NCBI GenBank assembly: GCA_002396125.1
Contig: DGWL01000092.1
Location: 1-23,022 of the forward strand
Length of the DNA stretch: 23,022 nucleotides
Direction of reading: 5' to 3'
Source: Porphyromonadaceae bacterium UBA4259
GTDB lineage: Bacteria > Bacteroidota > Bacteroidia > Bacteroidales > Muribaculaceae
Within the stretch, counting starts at the first letter, position 1; the number at the start of each line of letters is the position of its first letter. The notes beneath the pieces were generated by a model that saw only the letters and a list, made by a program, of their open reading frames with translations, did no database searches and was not told the origin of the DNA. Both the position numbers and the translations under genes were made by a program. Positions 13,739 through 21,270 of this stretch are shown in pieces.

Positions 13739-16147
13739 ATGAAGAGATTCACAACAACCCTTGTTGTGGCCATTGCCTTGTCGGCAATAAGCGCTACAGC
13801 AGCCGAGCCCACAGGATACTACTCGGCAGCCGAGAACAAAACCAAGCAAGCGCTACTCACCGCACTCTATAACATAATCCATTCCCACACCAAGATTGAC
13901 TATGACGACCTGTGGGATACTTATCGCACCACCGATACCGGTAGCGACGGATACCTGCTCGACATGTACAGTACCGCCAAGTATACCGCCAGCGACAAGT
14001 GCGGCAACTACTCATCGGTGGGCGATTGCGTAAACCGTGAGCATTCCTTCCCCAAGAGCTGGTGGGGAAGCCACAAGGACGAGAAATACAGCGACATCTT
14101 CCACCTCTACCCCACCGATGGCTATGTGAACAACCAGCGCAGCAACTACCCCTTTGGCGTGTGTGCCAACGGCACTCGTCTGCCCGACGCCAATGGTGCC
14201 CATGCCCTAGGCAAAAAAGGCACCAGCACCTACAGCGGATACTCGGGCATAGTGTTTGAGCCCGATGACATCTACAAGGGAGACTTCGCGCGCACCTATT
14301 TCTACATGGCCACATGCTACAACGACCAAATTGCCAACTGGTCGAGCGACATGCTCGCCGGTAACAACTATCCCGTGTTCTCCACTTGGGCGCTCAACAT
14401 GCTGCTTGAGTGGAACCGCATGGACCCCGTGAGCGAGAAGGAGACAAAGCGCAACGATGCCGCCTATGTCTGCCAGCAAAACCGCAACCCGTTTATCGAT
14501 CATCCTGAGCTTGCCGAGTATATATGGGGCAACAAGATGGGGTCAAACTGGACTATAAATGCCGGTGCAACTCCCAATCCCGTTCTCACATCACCAAATC
14601 AAGGCACTGTCATCGACATGGGAGCAGTAGCCATCAATGCCACCAAGCAAGTAACAATCGACATCGAGGCTAACGACTTGAGCGAGGACCTCACCCTGAG
14701 TGTAACCAGCGAGGATTTTTCCATCAACAAGACTACAATCACCGCTGCCGATGCCAATGCCGGCACCACACTCACCATCACTTACACTGCCCCAAGTAGC
14801 GCACAAAACTGTGCAGCAACGCTAATCATAGGCAGCAGTGAGGTTGACACACGCGTGCCACTGACCGCGCAAGCTGTGAGCGGAATACCAGCTCAAGCAG
14901 CCACCGAGGTCACACAGACCTCATTCCAGGCCAACTGGACCAACGTGGGTGGCTCAAGCATCTACTCACTCACCGTGCTCGAAGCCGACGGTATCACTGC
15001 CGTTAACGGCTATCCCACAACGGTCAACGCTGCCGATGAAACACATCTCGTGAGCGGTCTGCAAGCAAGCAGCAAGTACTACTATCGCCTCACTAGCGGC
15101 AATCTCACCAGCAACGTTATTGAAGTAACCACGCTCGACAACACTACCATCATCTCGCTACAGACTGCCGCCGAGTCGTTCCACCTCACCGGCATGGTGG
15201 GCACACTCAATCCAGTGCTTGAGGCGCAGGTCTACACCGAGTGGGTTGAAGAAGACATTGAGCTCACCGTGAGCGGCAACTTCGAGATAAGCCTCGACAA
15301 GAACGAGTGGTCGCAAGCACTCACCATCGACAAGGATGGCGAGACATTCTACGTTCGTTTCCACGACATTAATCAAGCAGGACAATTTGAGGGACTGCTC
15401 AGTGCCAGCACCCCCACCCTGAGTGGTGCCACCGAGGAAATCACCGGTGTAATCCTCGACGGTGAGCAGGCCAGCGTGGTTGAAGACTGGGAAGGTTGCG
15501 AGAGTGGCGGCTACTGGAACCAGGAAGTGCAAGGCAGCCTCTACAAGTGGCAGTTCAGCAATGCTGGAATCTGGGGACAGTCGGGCGACAGGTACAACGG
15601 CACTCAAAGTTGCCGTTTCGGCAAGAATTCAACTTCTTCGATAACCATGCTCGAGGACAAGGAGAATGGAGCAAGCAAGGTTAGCTTCAAAGCCGCAAGG
15701 TTCGGTAGCGATGGCAATGCCGTTGTCACACTCTCCTACTCAATCGACGGCGGCCGGCACTGGGTTGACGTGCAAGACTTCAACATAACCGGCACCACAC
15801 TCACACAATACAATTCCAGCTCAATCAACATTGCCGGCGACGTGCGCTTCAAGTTGCAACAAGTGGAGGGTTCCCGACTCAACATCGACGACATCGAGAT
15901 TACCGACTACACCACCGCCACCAGCATCATCAGCGTCGACGACAAGCACGCCGTGAACTGGGACACCTATTGCAGCAAGGGCTATCTCATTATCGAAAGC
16001 AAGGTGGCGCAACGTTTTGAGATTTATGACCTTGAGGCCAAGCTCGTGAAGAAATTGCGCACCACAGGCCGCACCTCGCTCTCACTGCCGTCAGGCATCT
16101 ACATCATAACCGATGGCAAATTCTCCAAGAAAGTGATTGTCAAGTAG
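13739..16147 (+). CDS. Secreted endonuclease I family protein with T9SS sorting domain
   Basis: An 802-residue extracellular nuclease. A signal peptide (1-21) precedes an endonuclease I domain (about 22-260) with NREHSFPKSWW (99-109), in which H102 is the likely general base, and DIFHLYPTDGYVNNQRSNYP (119-138), the His-Asn metal-binding part of the beta-beta-alpha-metal site. Downstream modules are a beta-sandwich (about 278-375), a fibronectin-III-like domain (about 378-465), another beta-rich domain and a jelly-roll-like module (about 575-725) that contains EDWEG at its start and IDDIEI near its end. The last 65 residues, ending KFSKKVIVK, fit the type A C-terminal sorting signal of the type IX secretion system. 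It should degrade DNA or RNA outside the cell for nutrient or biofilm purposes. It follows rlmN closely and may be co-transcribed. Confidence 0.93.
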   Translation: MKRFTTTLVVAIALSAISATAAEPTGYYSAAENKTKQALLTALYNIIHSHTKIDYDDLWDTYRTTDTGSDGYLLDMYSTAKYTASDKCGNYSSVGDCVNREHSFPKSWWGSHKDEKYSDIFHLYPTDGYVNNQRSNYPFGVCANGTRLPDANGAHALGKKGTSTYSGYSGIVFEPDDIYKGDFARTYFYMATCYNDQIANWSSDMLAGNNYPVFSTWALNMLLEWNRMDPVSEKETKRNDAAYVCQQNRNPFIDHPELAEYIWGNKMGSNWTINAGATPNPVLTSPNQGTVIDMGAVAINATKQVTIDIEANDLSEDLTLSVTSEDFSINKTTITAADANAGTTLTITYTAPSSAQNCAATLIIGSSEVDTRVPLTAQAVSGIPAQAATEVTQTSFQANWTNVGGSSIYSLTVLEADGITAVNGYPTTVNAADETHLVSGLQASSKYYYRLTSGNLTSNVIEVTTLDNTTIISLQTAAESFHLTGMVGTLNPVLEAQVYTEWVEEDIELTVSGNFEISLDKNEWSQALTIDKDGETFYVRFHDINQAGQFEGLLSASTPTLSGATEEITGVILDGEQASVVEDWEGCESGGYWNQEVQGSLYKWQFSNAGIWGQSGDRYNGTQSCRFGKNSTSSITMLEDKENGASKVSFKAARFGSDGNAVVTLSYSIDGGRHWVDVQDFNITGTTLTQYNSSSINIAGDVRFKLQQVEGSRLNIDDIEITDYTTATSIISVDDKHAVNWDTYCSKGYLIIESKVAQRFEIYDLEAKLVKKLRTTGRTSLSLPSGIYIITDGKFSKKVIVK

Positions 16148-16172
16148 CACACAATTCATCACTAACCAATAC

Positions 16173-16216
16173 ACTATCGACTTCAAGTTCTCACACCGGG
16201 ACTTGAAGTCGATAGT
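16173..16216. terminator. Long hairpin between convergent genes, probable bidirectional terminator
   Basis: The arm at 16173-16190 pairs with 16199-16216 over 18 bp: 16 perfect pairs (ACTATCGACTTCAAGT with ACTTGAAGTCGATAGT), then one T-G wobble and one C-G. The loop is 8 bases. Neither side has a good T run, so it may act as a bidirectional terminator between the endonuclease and the dehydratase gene or as an RNA-stabilising hairpin. Confidence 0.7.
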
Positions 16217-16264
16217 TTATAGGGAGTTGAATGATTTTCACATAAAGAGCCGGGTGAGGCCGCA

Positions 16265-18274
16265 CTACTCTCCGGTGGGTTGAGTGGGATTGAAGTAGTA
16301 GCCGTTGGTGGGATTGTCGTTGTGTTCTTCAAGCTCACGGTCGATGACCTCATACTCGCTGTGCATACTCTTGTACTCAGGCACAAACATCTTCATGCTC
16401 TTGACCATCTCGTGGATGTTGCCGCTGTGAGCAAATTCCACAATGCTGTCGATGTTGATGCACACGTCGTGGTAATCATACTTGCGCACCTGTGCTATCA
16501 TGATTTTATCGTTGTCGGTCTTGAGCGTGTTCTCCTTGTCGTTGAGCAATTCCTCGTAGAGTTTCTCGCCGGGTCGCAACCCAATCTCCTCAATCTTGAT
16601 GTCGATATTGGGGCGAAGACCCGCAAGCGAAATCATGCGGGTAGCCAAGTCGTAGATGCGCACCGGCTGCCCCATGTCGAAGATATAGATTTCGCCGCCG
16701 TGGCCCATGCAACCGGCCTCCAGCACGAGCGAGCATGCCTCGGAGATGGTCATGAAATAGCGAATGATGTCGCGGTGGGTGACGGTCACCGGGCCACCAC
16801 TCTCAATCTGCTTGCGGAAGAGCGGGATTACCGAGCCGTTGCTACCCAGCACGTTGCCAAAGCGCGTGGTGATGAACTGAGTGTTCATGCCACGCTTTTG
16901 CGCGTCGAAGAAGAGCGACTGGCAGTAAATCTCGGCAAGGCGCTTGGTGCAGCCCATGATGTTGCTGGGGTTCACAGCCTTGTCGGTTGAGACCATCACA
17001 AACTTATACACGCCATACTTGAGTGCAAGGTCGGCGATGTTCTTAGTTCCATCAACGTTGGTGAGCACAGCCTCGGTGGGATTAATCTCCATCATGGGCA
17101 CGTGCTTGTAGGCAGCGGCATGAAAGACATATTGCGGCTTATAGCGCTTGAATGCATCCTCCATGCGGGCATGGTTGTGCACGTCGCCCATGTAGAGCAC
17201 CACATTGGCCTGCGGGAAATCCTTTTTCAGCTCGAGGCTGAGGTCGTGCATGGGTGTCTCGGCCTGATCGACGAGGATGATTTGACGCGCCTTGTAGGAA
17301 GCCACCTGCCGCACAATCTCGCTGCCTATTGAGCCACAGGCACCGGTAATGAGCACCACGGCATCCTTGATGTGGGAACGCACCAGCGTGTTGTTGAGCA
17401 CGATAGGCTCACGCCCCAGCAAGTCCTCAATCTGCACTTCTTTGATATAGGTAGAGATGTTGGAGCTGCTGTTATCGTCATCAAGTTCAAACTCCTCCAC
17501 TTTATTTATCGCCAGCAGTGCGATGTTGTTCTCGATAAACGTGTCGGCAAAGCCGTTGCGCATGAGTTTTATGCTCGACGAGTCGAAGATGAGGGCATGT
17601 ATGCCACCTCCCACAAACACGTTGGCAACCTCCTCGGGGCTATACTTATACACCTTGAATCCGTTAATCTCATCCTTATCTTTACCTGCCTTGATGCTCA
17701 GCAGTCCCACGGGTTCATACTTGCCGTCGATTTCGTTCTTGAGAGCATTGGCAAGGATGAGCGAGTCGAGCGAAGTGCCCAGCACCAGCACCTTCTTGCG
17801 CTTGGTGGCACCCGCTGTGATGCGTGCATACATGTGCTTGATTACCAGGCGCTCAATGGTGAGCATGGCAAATGCCAGCACACCCACGTAGATTATTCCC
17901 CAGTAGCTGAAGAGCACATTTTGCGTGATTGCCGAGTACATCAGGTTCAAACCAATCAAGATGATTGTCGACACCAGCACCACCACAAACTCGCGATACA
18001 GATCCTCGATTACCGAGAGGCGTATGATACAAGTATAACTCTTTGACCAATAAGTCATAAGGCCATAAACAGCAACAACAATAGCCAAGTTCCTGATTAT
18101 CACAAAGGAGCCCGTTGCGCCATGATGATGCAGGCTCGAGATAACAAACACAGCATAGCTGCATGCCACGAGCAACATGTCGATGAGCAAAATCACCCAT
18201 CGCGGCACGATATTGGTCTTGAGTGATTTAAACCATCGTATTTCAAATATTCGTCTTATTATAGTATCTAACAT
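16265..18274 (-). CDS. Nucleotide-sugar 4,6-dehydratase/epimerase, WbpM/CapD/FlaA1 family
   Basis: A 669-residue membrane-bound enzyme expected to convert UDP-GlcNAc to a 4-keto-6-deoxy sugar for surface polysaccharide or glycan synthesis. The N-terminus has four membrane segments (about 25-46, 57-75, 95-113 and 121-141). A first nucleotide-binding-like domain (about 160-290) precedes the catalytic Rossmann domain, which starts with ITGACGSIGSEI (309-320). The active-site region is VSTDKAVNPSNIMGCTKRLAE, with the Ser, Met and Lys of the SMK triad typical of this family in place of the SYK of short-chain dehydrogenases. GNVLGSNGSVIPLF and GLRPGEKLYEELL follow. The length matches WbpM-type proteins. 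It stands alone in this window, so the pathway genes lie elsewhere; the exact product sugar cannot be told. Confidence 0.93.
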   Translation of the reverse strand: MLDTIIRRIFEIRWFKSLKTNIVPRWVILLIDMLLVACSYAVFVISSLHHHGATGSFVIIRNLAIVVAVYGLMTYWSKSYTCIIRLSVIEDLYREFVVVLVSTIILIGLNLMYSAITQNVLFSYWGIIYVGVLAFAMLTIERLVIKHMYARITAGATKRKKVLVLGTSLDSLILANALKNEIDGKYEPVGLLSIKAGKDKDEINGFKVYKYSPEEVANVFVGGGIHALIFDSSSIKLMRNGFADTFIENNIALLAINKVEEFELDDDNSSSNISTYIKEVQIEDLLGREPIVLNNTLVRSHIKDAVVLITGACGSIGSEIVRQVASYKARQIILVDQAETPMHDLSLELKKDFPQANVVLYMGDVHNHARMEDAFKRYKPQYVFHAAAYKHVPMMEINPTEAVLTNVDGTKNIADLALKYGVYKFVMVSTDKAVNPSNIMGCTKRLAEIYCQSLFFDAQKRGMNTQFITTRFGNVLGSNGSVIPLFRKQIESGGPVTVTHRDIIRYFMTISEACSLVLEAGCMGHGGEIYIFDMGQPVRIYDLATRMISLAGLRPNIDIKIEEIGLRPGEKLYEELLNDKENTLKTDNDKIMIAQVRKYDYHDVCINIDSIVEFAHSGNIHEMVKSMKMFVPEYKSMHSEYEVIDRELEEHNDNPTNGYYFNPTQPTGE

Positions 18275-18375
18275 TTTATCTTTATCTATCTATTTTTGCA
18301 ACTTTCACTTAACAAGTCATTGCCAACGCCGGCAATTACCGTCAATACATCAGTTAGTGTTGAATTTTATTGCCG

Positions 18376-18383
18376 CAAATATA
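18376..18383 (-). promoter_or_regulatory. Promoter -7 element for the nucleotide-sugar dehydratase gene
   Basis: The minus strand reads TATATTTG, matching TAnnTTTG, with TTG at 18402-18404 as a possible -33 element (spacer 18). This predicts a leader of roughly 95-100 bases before the ATG at 18274. Confidence 0.6.
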
Positions 18384-18541
18384 CAATTTTATTTTCAATA
18401 ACAACCCTCAAGCAAGCTTTTTTTTCAAATTAATACTTAATGCTTTGCATTTGAACCAAATTAAACTCATTTTGGGCAGCATAAAATTAAAGCATTGTTA
18501 TTTTATATAGTATTAATATACTCAGTTTCAAAAAAAATGAT

Positions 18542-18549
18542 TAACTTTG
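18542..18549 (+). promoter_or_regulatory. Promoter -7 element for the PCMD surface cluster
   Basis: TAACTTTG matches TAnnTTTG and is followed by about 55 bases of leader before the ATG at 18608. The -33 element is not clear. Confidence 0.6.
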
Positions 18550-18607
18550 CAACTTGAATTTATTTTCCCAAGTAAAACGATTTTGAATTTTCAGTCAAAG
18601 ATAAAGA

Positions 18608-19774
18608 ATGATTTTTTCAAACCGCAACATAGCCATATTGCTGGCAGTCACAGCACTGACAACGGTGTCGACATCGTGTTTCAAGGAAGAGCCGCTCAAT
18701 GCCGAGTGCGACATTGAGAAAGCATGGCTTCATGTCGACGACGTGGAGAGCACTTTCTATACTCCCAACGACACCATAATCGAGGTTATCAGCACCGAGG
18801 ACAAGATTACTTTTACCATGCGTGGCGATGCCGACATCACCGCGCTGGCGCCACAGTTTACAATCACCCAGGGAGCAACCATCACTCCAGCCAGCGGCTC
18901 GGTGCACGACTTCAGCCAGGGCCCGGTGACCTACACCGTTACCTCGCAAGACGGCAAGTGGAGCCGCACCTACACCGTGGAATGCAACCGTGTAAGCCAC
19001 TATATAACAAGTGAAATAAACTATAACTTCGAGCATTTTGAGCTTGATTCAAGGTACCACAATTTTTATATTTGGCACAACACATTGCCCGACGGCTCGC
19101 TCGGAAACGACTGGGCAAGCGGCAACGAGGGATTCAGGCTATCAATGAGTAAAGCAAAGCCCGAAGAATATCCAACATCCGTTCTGAATGAAGGCTATGA
19201 AGGACATGGAGTGTTGCTCACCACACGAACTACCGGTTCACTTGGCAAGATGAACGGCAAACCTATTGCCGCAGGCAACATGTTCCTGGGCAAGTTTGAC
19301 ATTGCAAAAGCCATGACCGCTACACTTAAAGCCACCGAGTTTGGTGTTCCTTTTGACTACAAACCTCTGCGCCTTGAAGGTTACTACCAATACAGTCCCG
19401 GCAGTCCTTTTATTGATAAATCATTCACTGAATATCCTAACCGCATCGACGCTGGTGACATTTACTCGGTTCTCTACCTAAACCACGACTCACGAGGCAA
19501 CTCGGTAGTGTTGTATGGCGACAATGTCCTTTCCAGCAGCCAAATTGTGGCAATAGCAAGAGTCAAGGACATCAAAAAGACCAATGGTCAGTGGGTTCAC
19601 TTCGACATTGAATATGAGTACCTCAAGGAGTTTGACTACGACATCCTAGCACGTCGCGGCTATAACTTTACCATCGTGTTCTCATCAAGCATCAATGGTG
19701 CGACCTTTGAAGGTGCCATTGGCAGTGAACTCAAGGTCGACAAGGTGCGTCTCACTTGTGAAATTATGGAATAG
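18608..19774 (+). CDS. PCMD domain lipoprotein
   Basis: A 388-residue predicted lipoprotein. The signal peptide ends with STSC, so C24 would be lipidated. An N-terminal immunoglobulin-like region (about 35-130) resembles the adhesion-type domains that precede PCMD domains, closing with TYTVTSQDGKWSRTYTVE. The C-terminal PCMD (putative carbohydrate metabolism domain, about 140-388) is recognised by NYNFEHFE, the NDWASGNEGF phrase, AAGNMFLGKF, PLRLEGYYQYSPG, DIYSVLYLN, and near the end VFSSSINGATFEGAIGSELKVD. These modules occur on Bacteroidetes surface lipoproteins and look like carbohydrate-binding jelly rolls, but no enzymatic activity is established. The beta-barrel gene follows after 39 bases, suggesting a surface lipoprotein plus outer-membrane partner. 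Confidence 0.9.
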   Translation: MIFSNRNIAILLAVTALTTVSTSCFKEEPLNAECDIEKAWLHVDDVESTFYTPNDTIIEVISTEDKITFTMRGDADITALAPQFTITQGATITPASGSVHDFSQGPVTYTVTSQDGKWSRTYTVECNRVSHYITSEINYNFEHFELDSRYHNFYIWHNTLPDGSLGNDWASGNEGFRLSMSKAKPEEYPTSVLNEGYEGHGVLLTTRTTGSLGKMNGKPIAAGNMFLGKFDIAKAMTATLKATEFGVPFDYKPLRLEGYYQYSPGSPFIDKSFTEYPNRIDAGDIYSVLYLNHDSRGNSVVLYGDNVLSSSQIVAIARVKDIKKTNGQWVHFDIEYEYLKEFDYDILARRGYNFTIVFSSSINGATFEGAIGSELKVDKVRLTCEIME

Positions 19775-19813
19775 ACTGATGAGTGTAGTGTTTTCAAAAA
19801 AGATTTTATTAAA

Positions 19814-20605
19814 ATGAAACGATTTATAACATCCCTTTTAATAATTGCAATTTCCTTATCATCATTGGCCAACGAGCCCGACCGTGATGACTACGATGAC
19901 ATGAAGAACCTCAAGAACTTCTTCCACAACTTGGAGGCATACGGTCGACTGGGATACTCAATTGGCGGCACTGCGCCCCTCGGCATCCCTGCCACCATTC
20001 GCTCGCTTGACAAATTCATCTTGCAGCCCAACGTATCTTTTGGTGCTGATGCTATCAAGCCACTTGGCCGTAACTTCGGTCTGCTTGTGGGCCTGCATTT
20101 TGAGAACAAGGCTATGCATATCGATGCCACGGTGAAGAACTATCACATGAAGTTCACCCAGGGAGGCCAGACCCTTGAGGGCATGTTCACAGGTCACAAC
20201 GACAGCCATGCTGTGCAATGGATGTTTACACTGCCCATTCAAGCCACTTATAATATCAACAACAAGTGGAGGTTAAAGTTGGGTCCTTACTTCTCCTATC
20301 TGGTTAGTCGCAATTTCGACGGATTCGCCTACGACGGTTATCTTCGCGAGGGTACACCAACCGGCCCAAAAGTTCTTCTAGGCAATACCGACGAAGAACG
20401 CGGCAACTACGACTTTAAAGACGACATACGCAAGTGCCAGTGGGGGTTAGGTGTGGGAGTTGACTATTTCTTTACCCGCAAGTTTGGTGCTTATGCCGAC
20501 CTCTCATGGGGCCTTAGTGGTTTTTTCAAAGGTTCGTTCAAGACCCTTGACCAAACTCTTTACCCCATTTATGGCACCATCGGTATAGTTTATAAAATCA
20601 GGTAA
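19814..20605 (+). CDS. Outer-membrane beta-barrel protein (porin family)
   Basis: A 263-residue exported protein with a signal peptide of about 19 residues (MKRFITSLLIIAISLSSLA). The mature part has alternating aromatic and polar strands expected of an eight- to ten-stranded barrel: GRLGYSIGGTAPLG, FGLLVGLHFENKA, MFTLPIQATYNI, WRLKLGPYFSYLVSR, WGLGVGVDYFF, FGAYADLSWGL, and the closing YGTIGIVYKIR. This is the usual pattern of Bacteroidetes outer-membrane barrel families (OMP_b-brl). The first 20 mature residues are acidic and charged (EPDRDDYDD). It sits just after a PCMD lipoprotein gene and may anchor or cooperate with that lipoprotein. It is not a TonB receptor: it lacks a plug domain and is far too short. 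Confidence 0.86.
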   Translation: MKRFITSLLIIAISLSSLANEPDRDDYDDMKNLKNFFHNLEAYGRLGYSIGGTAPLGIPATIRSLDKFILQPNVSFGADAIKPLGRNFGLLVGLHFENKAMHIDATVKNYHMKFTQGGQTLEGMFTGHNDSHAVQWMFTLPIQATYNINNKWRLKLGPYFSYLVSRNFDGFAYDGYLREGTPTGPKVLLGNTDEERGNYDFKDDIRKCQWGLGVGVDYFFTRKFGAYADLSWGLSGFFKGSFKTLDQTLYPIYGTIGIVYKIR

Positions 20606-20615
20606 TAGCGGTCGC

Positions 20616-20633
20616 ATTATATTGAAATATAAT
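20616..20633. repeat. 18-base AT-rich inverted repeat upstream of the calycin-like gene
   Basis: ATTATATT-GA-AATATAAT, with perfect 8-base arms, lies 11-28 bases after the stop of the barrel gene. It may be a weak hairpin or part of an operator region, but its AT-richness makes chance occurrence plausible. Confidence 0.35.
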
Positions 20634-20649
20634 ACACAAACAAATAATA

Positions 20650-20665
20650 ATTTAAACGTTTAAAT
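20650..20665. promoter_or_regulatory. 16-base perfect palindrome touching the start codon
   Basis: ATTTAAACGTTTAAAT is a perfect palindrome centred on CG and ends one base before the ATG at 20667. Its position would let a bound protein or an RNA hairpin block translation initiation. No matching second site was noticed in the window. Confidence 0.4.
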
Positions 20666-20666
20666 C

Positions 20667-21221
20667 ATGAAGAAAATTTTTACACTTATGGCCGCTGCAA
20701 CGCTGAGTCTTGCAGCAATGGCAACCGACTACACCGGCAAAATCACCGTAACGATTAACGGAGAGGGCTCAACTCAAGAGACCACCATCAGTGTTAATCA
20801 AAACGAAGATGGAACTTACAAGTTGAATATCAACAACTTCAAGCTTATTTCCCCTGAAACCGAAATCAACGTGGGCAACATCGTGCTCGACAACATGAAA
20901 GGTTACACCATTAATGGTGTTACAACAGTTGTTGCCGATCAAAATATTATCATTGCCAGTGGTGATGATCCCAATGTTCCATTCTGGTTTGGCCCTATGC
21001 TGGGCGAAGTACCCATCGTTCTTGCAGCCCAGTTTGACAGCACTAATGCCAAGGCTGACATTGACATTGACTTGAGCGACCCCGAAAAGCTGGGCCAGTT
21101 TATCAACGTGAAGTTCAACACTCGTGAGGAAGGCACAGGCATTAAGGGCGACGTGAACGCCGACGGCAGTGTTAACTCGGCCGATGTGACCGCAGTTTAC
21201 AAACTCATTCTTGGCAACTAA
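20667..21221 (+). CDS. Calycin-like domain protein with C-terminal dockerin-like repeat
   Basis: A 184-residue secreted protein. The signal peptide ends about AMAT (residue 20). Residues 21-152 form a calycin-like (lipocalin-like) beta-barrel domain with the phrases YTGKITVTINGEG, YKLNINNFKL, PVPFW-type core as VPFWFGPMLGEVP (104-116) and INVKFNT. The C-terminus GDVNADGSVNSADVTAVYKLILGN (161-184, quoted here only in outline) is one dockerin/EF-hand calcium-binding repeat: D162, N164, D166, S168 and D173 occupy the loop positions. A cellulosomal dockerin normally has two such repeats, so this is a single-repeat tail of a kind often seen at the ends of Bacteroidales surface proteins. It is paralogous to the next gene over the first 150 residues. 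The ligand is unknown. Confidence 0.83.
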   Translation: MKKIFTLMAAATLSLAAMATDYTGKITVTINGEGSTQETTISVNQNEDGTYKLNINNFKLISPETEINVGNIVLDNMKGYTINGVTTVVADQNIIIASGDDPNVPFWFGPMLGEVPIVLAAQFDSTNAKADIDIDLSDPEKLGQFINVKFNTREEGTGIKGDVNADGSVNSADVTAVYKLILGN

Positions 21222-21270
21222 GCCTCGGCTAATGTTACAATCACTAAAAACATTAAAAATTTCAAAACCA

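Larger units (their letters stand above)
18275..18607. other. AT-rich divergent intergenic region
   Basis: This 333-base stretch separates the divergent dehydratase and PCMD lipoprotein genes. I see no coding potential and no RNA gene in it. It holds the two opposing promoters listed separately; the interval between them (18384-18541) is very AT-rich, with several A and T runs. Confidence 0.7.

Noticed and set aside
12599..13849. A 416-codon open frame on the minus strand
   Set aside because: It lies antisense to rlmN, which has all its catalytic motifs. The opposite frame is a compositional shadow with no recognisable domain.
16280..18046. Two long open frames on the plus strand (236 and 224 codons)
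   Set aside because: They are antisense to the WbpM-type dehydratase gene and show no signal or domain of their own.
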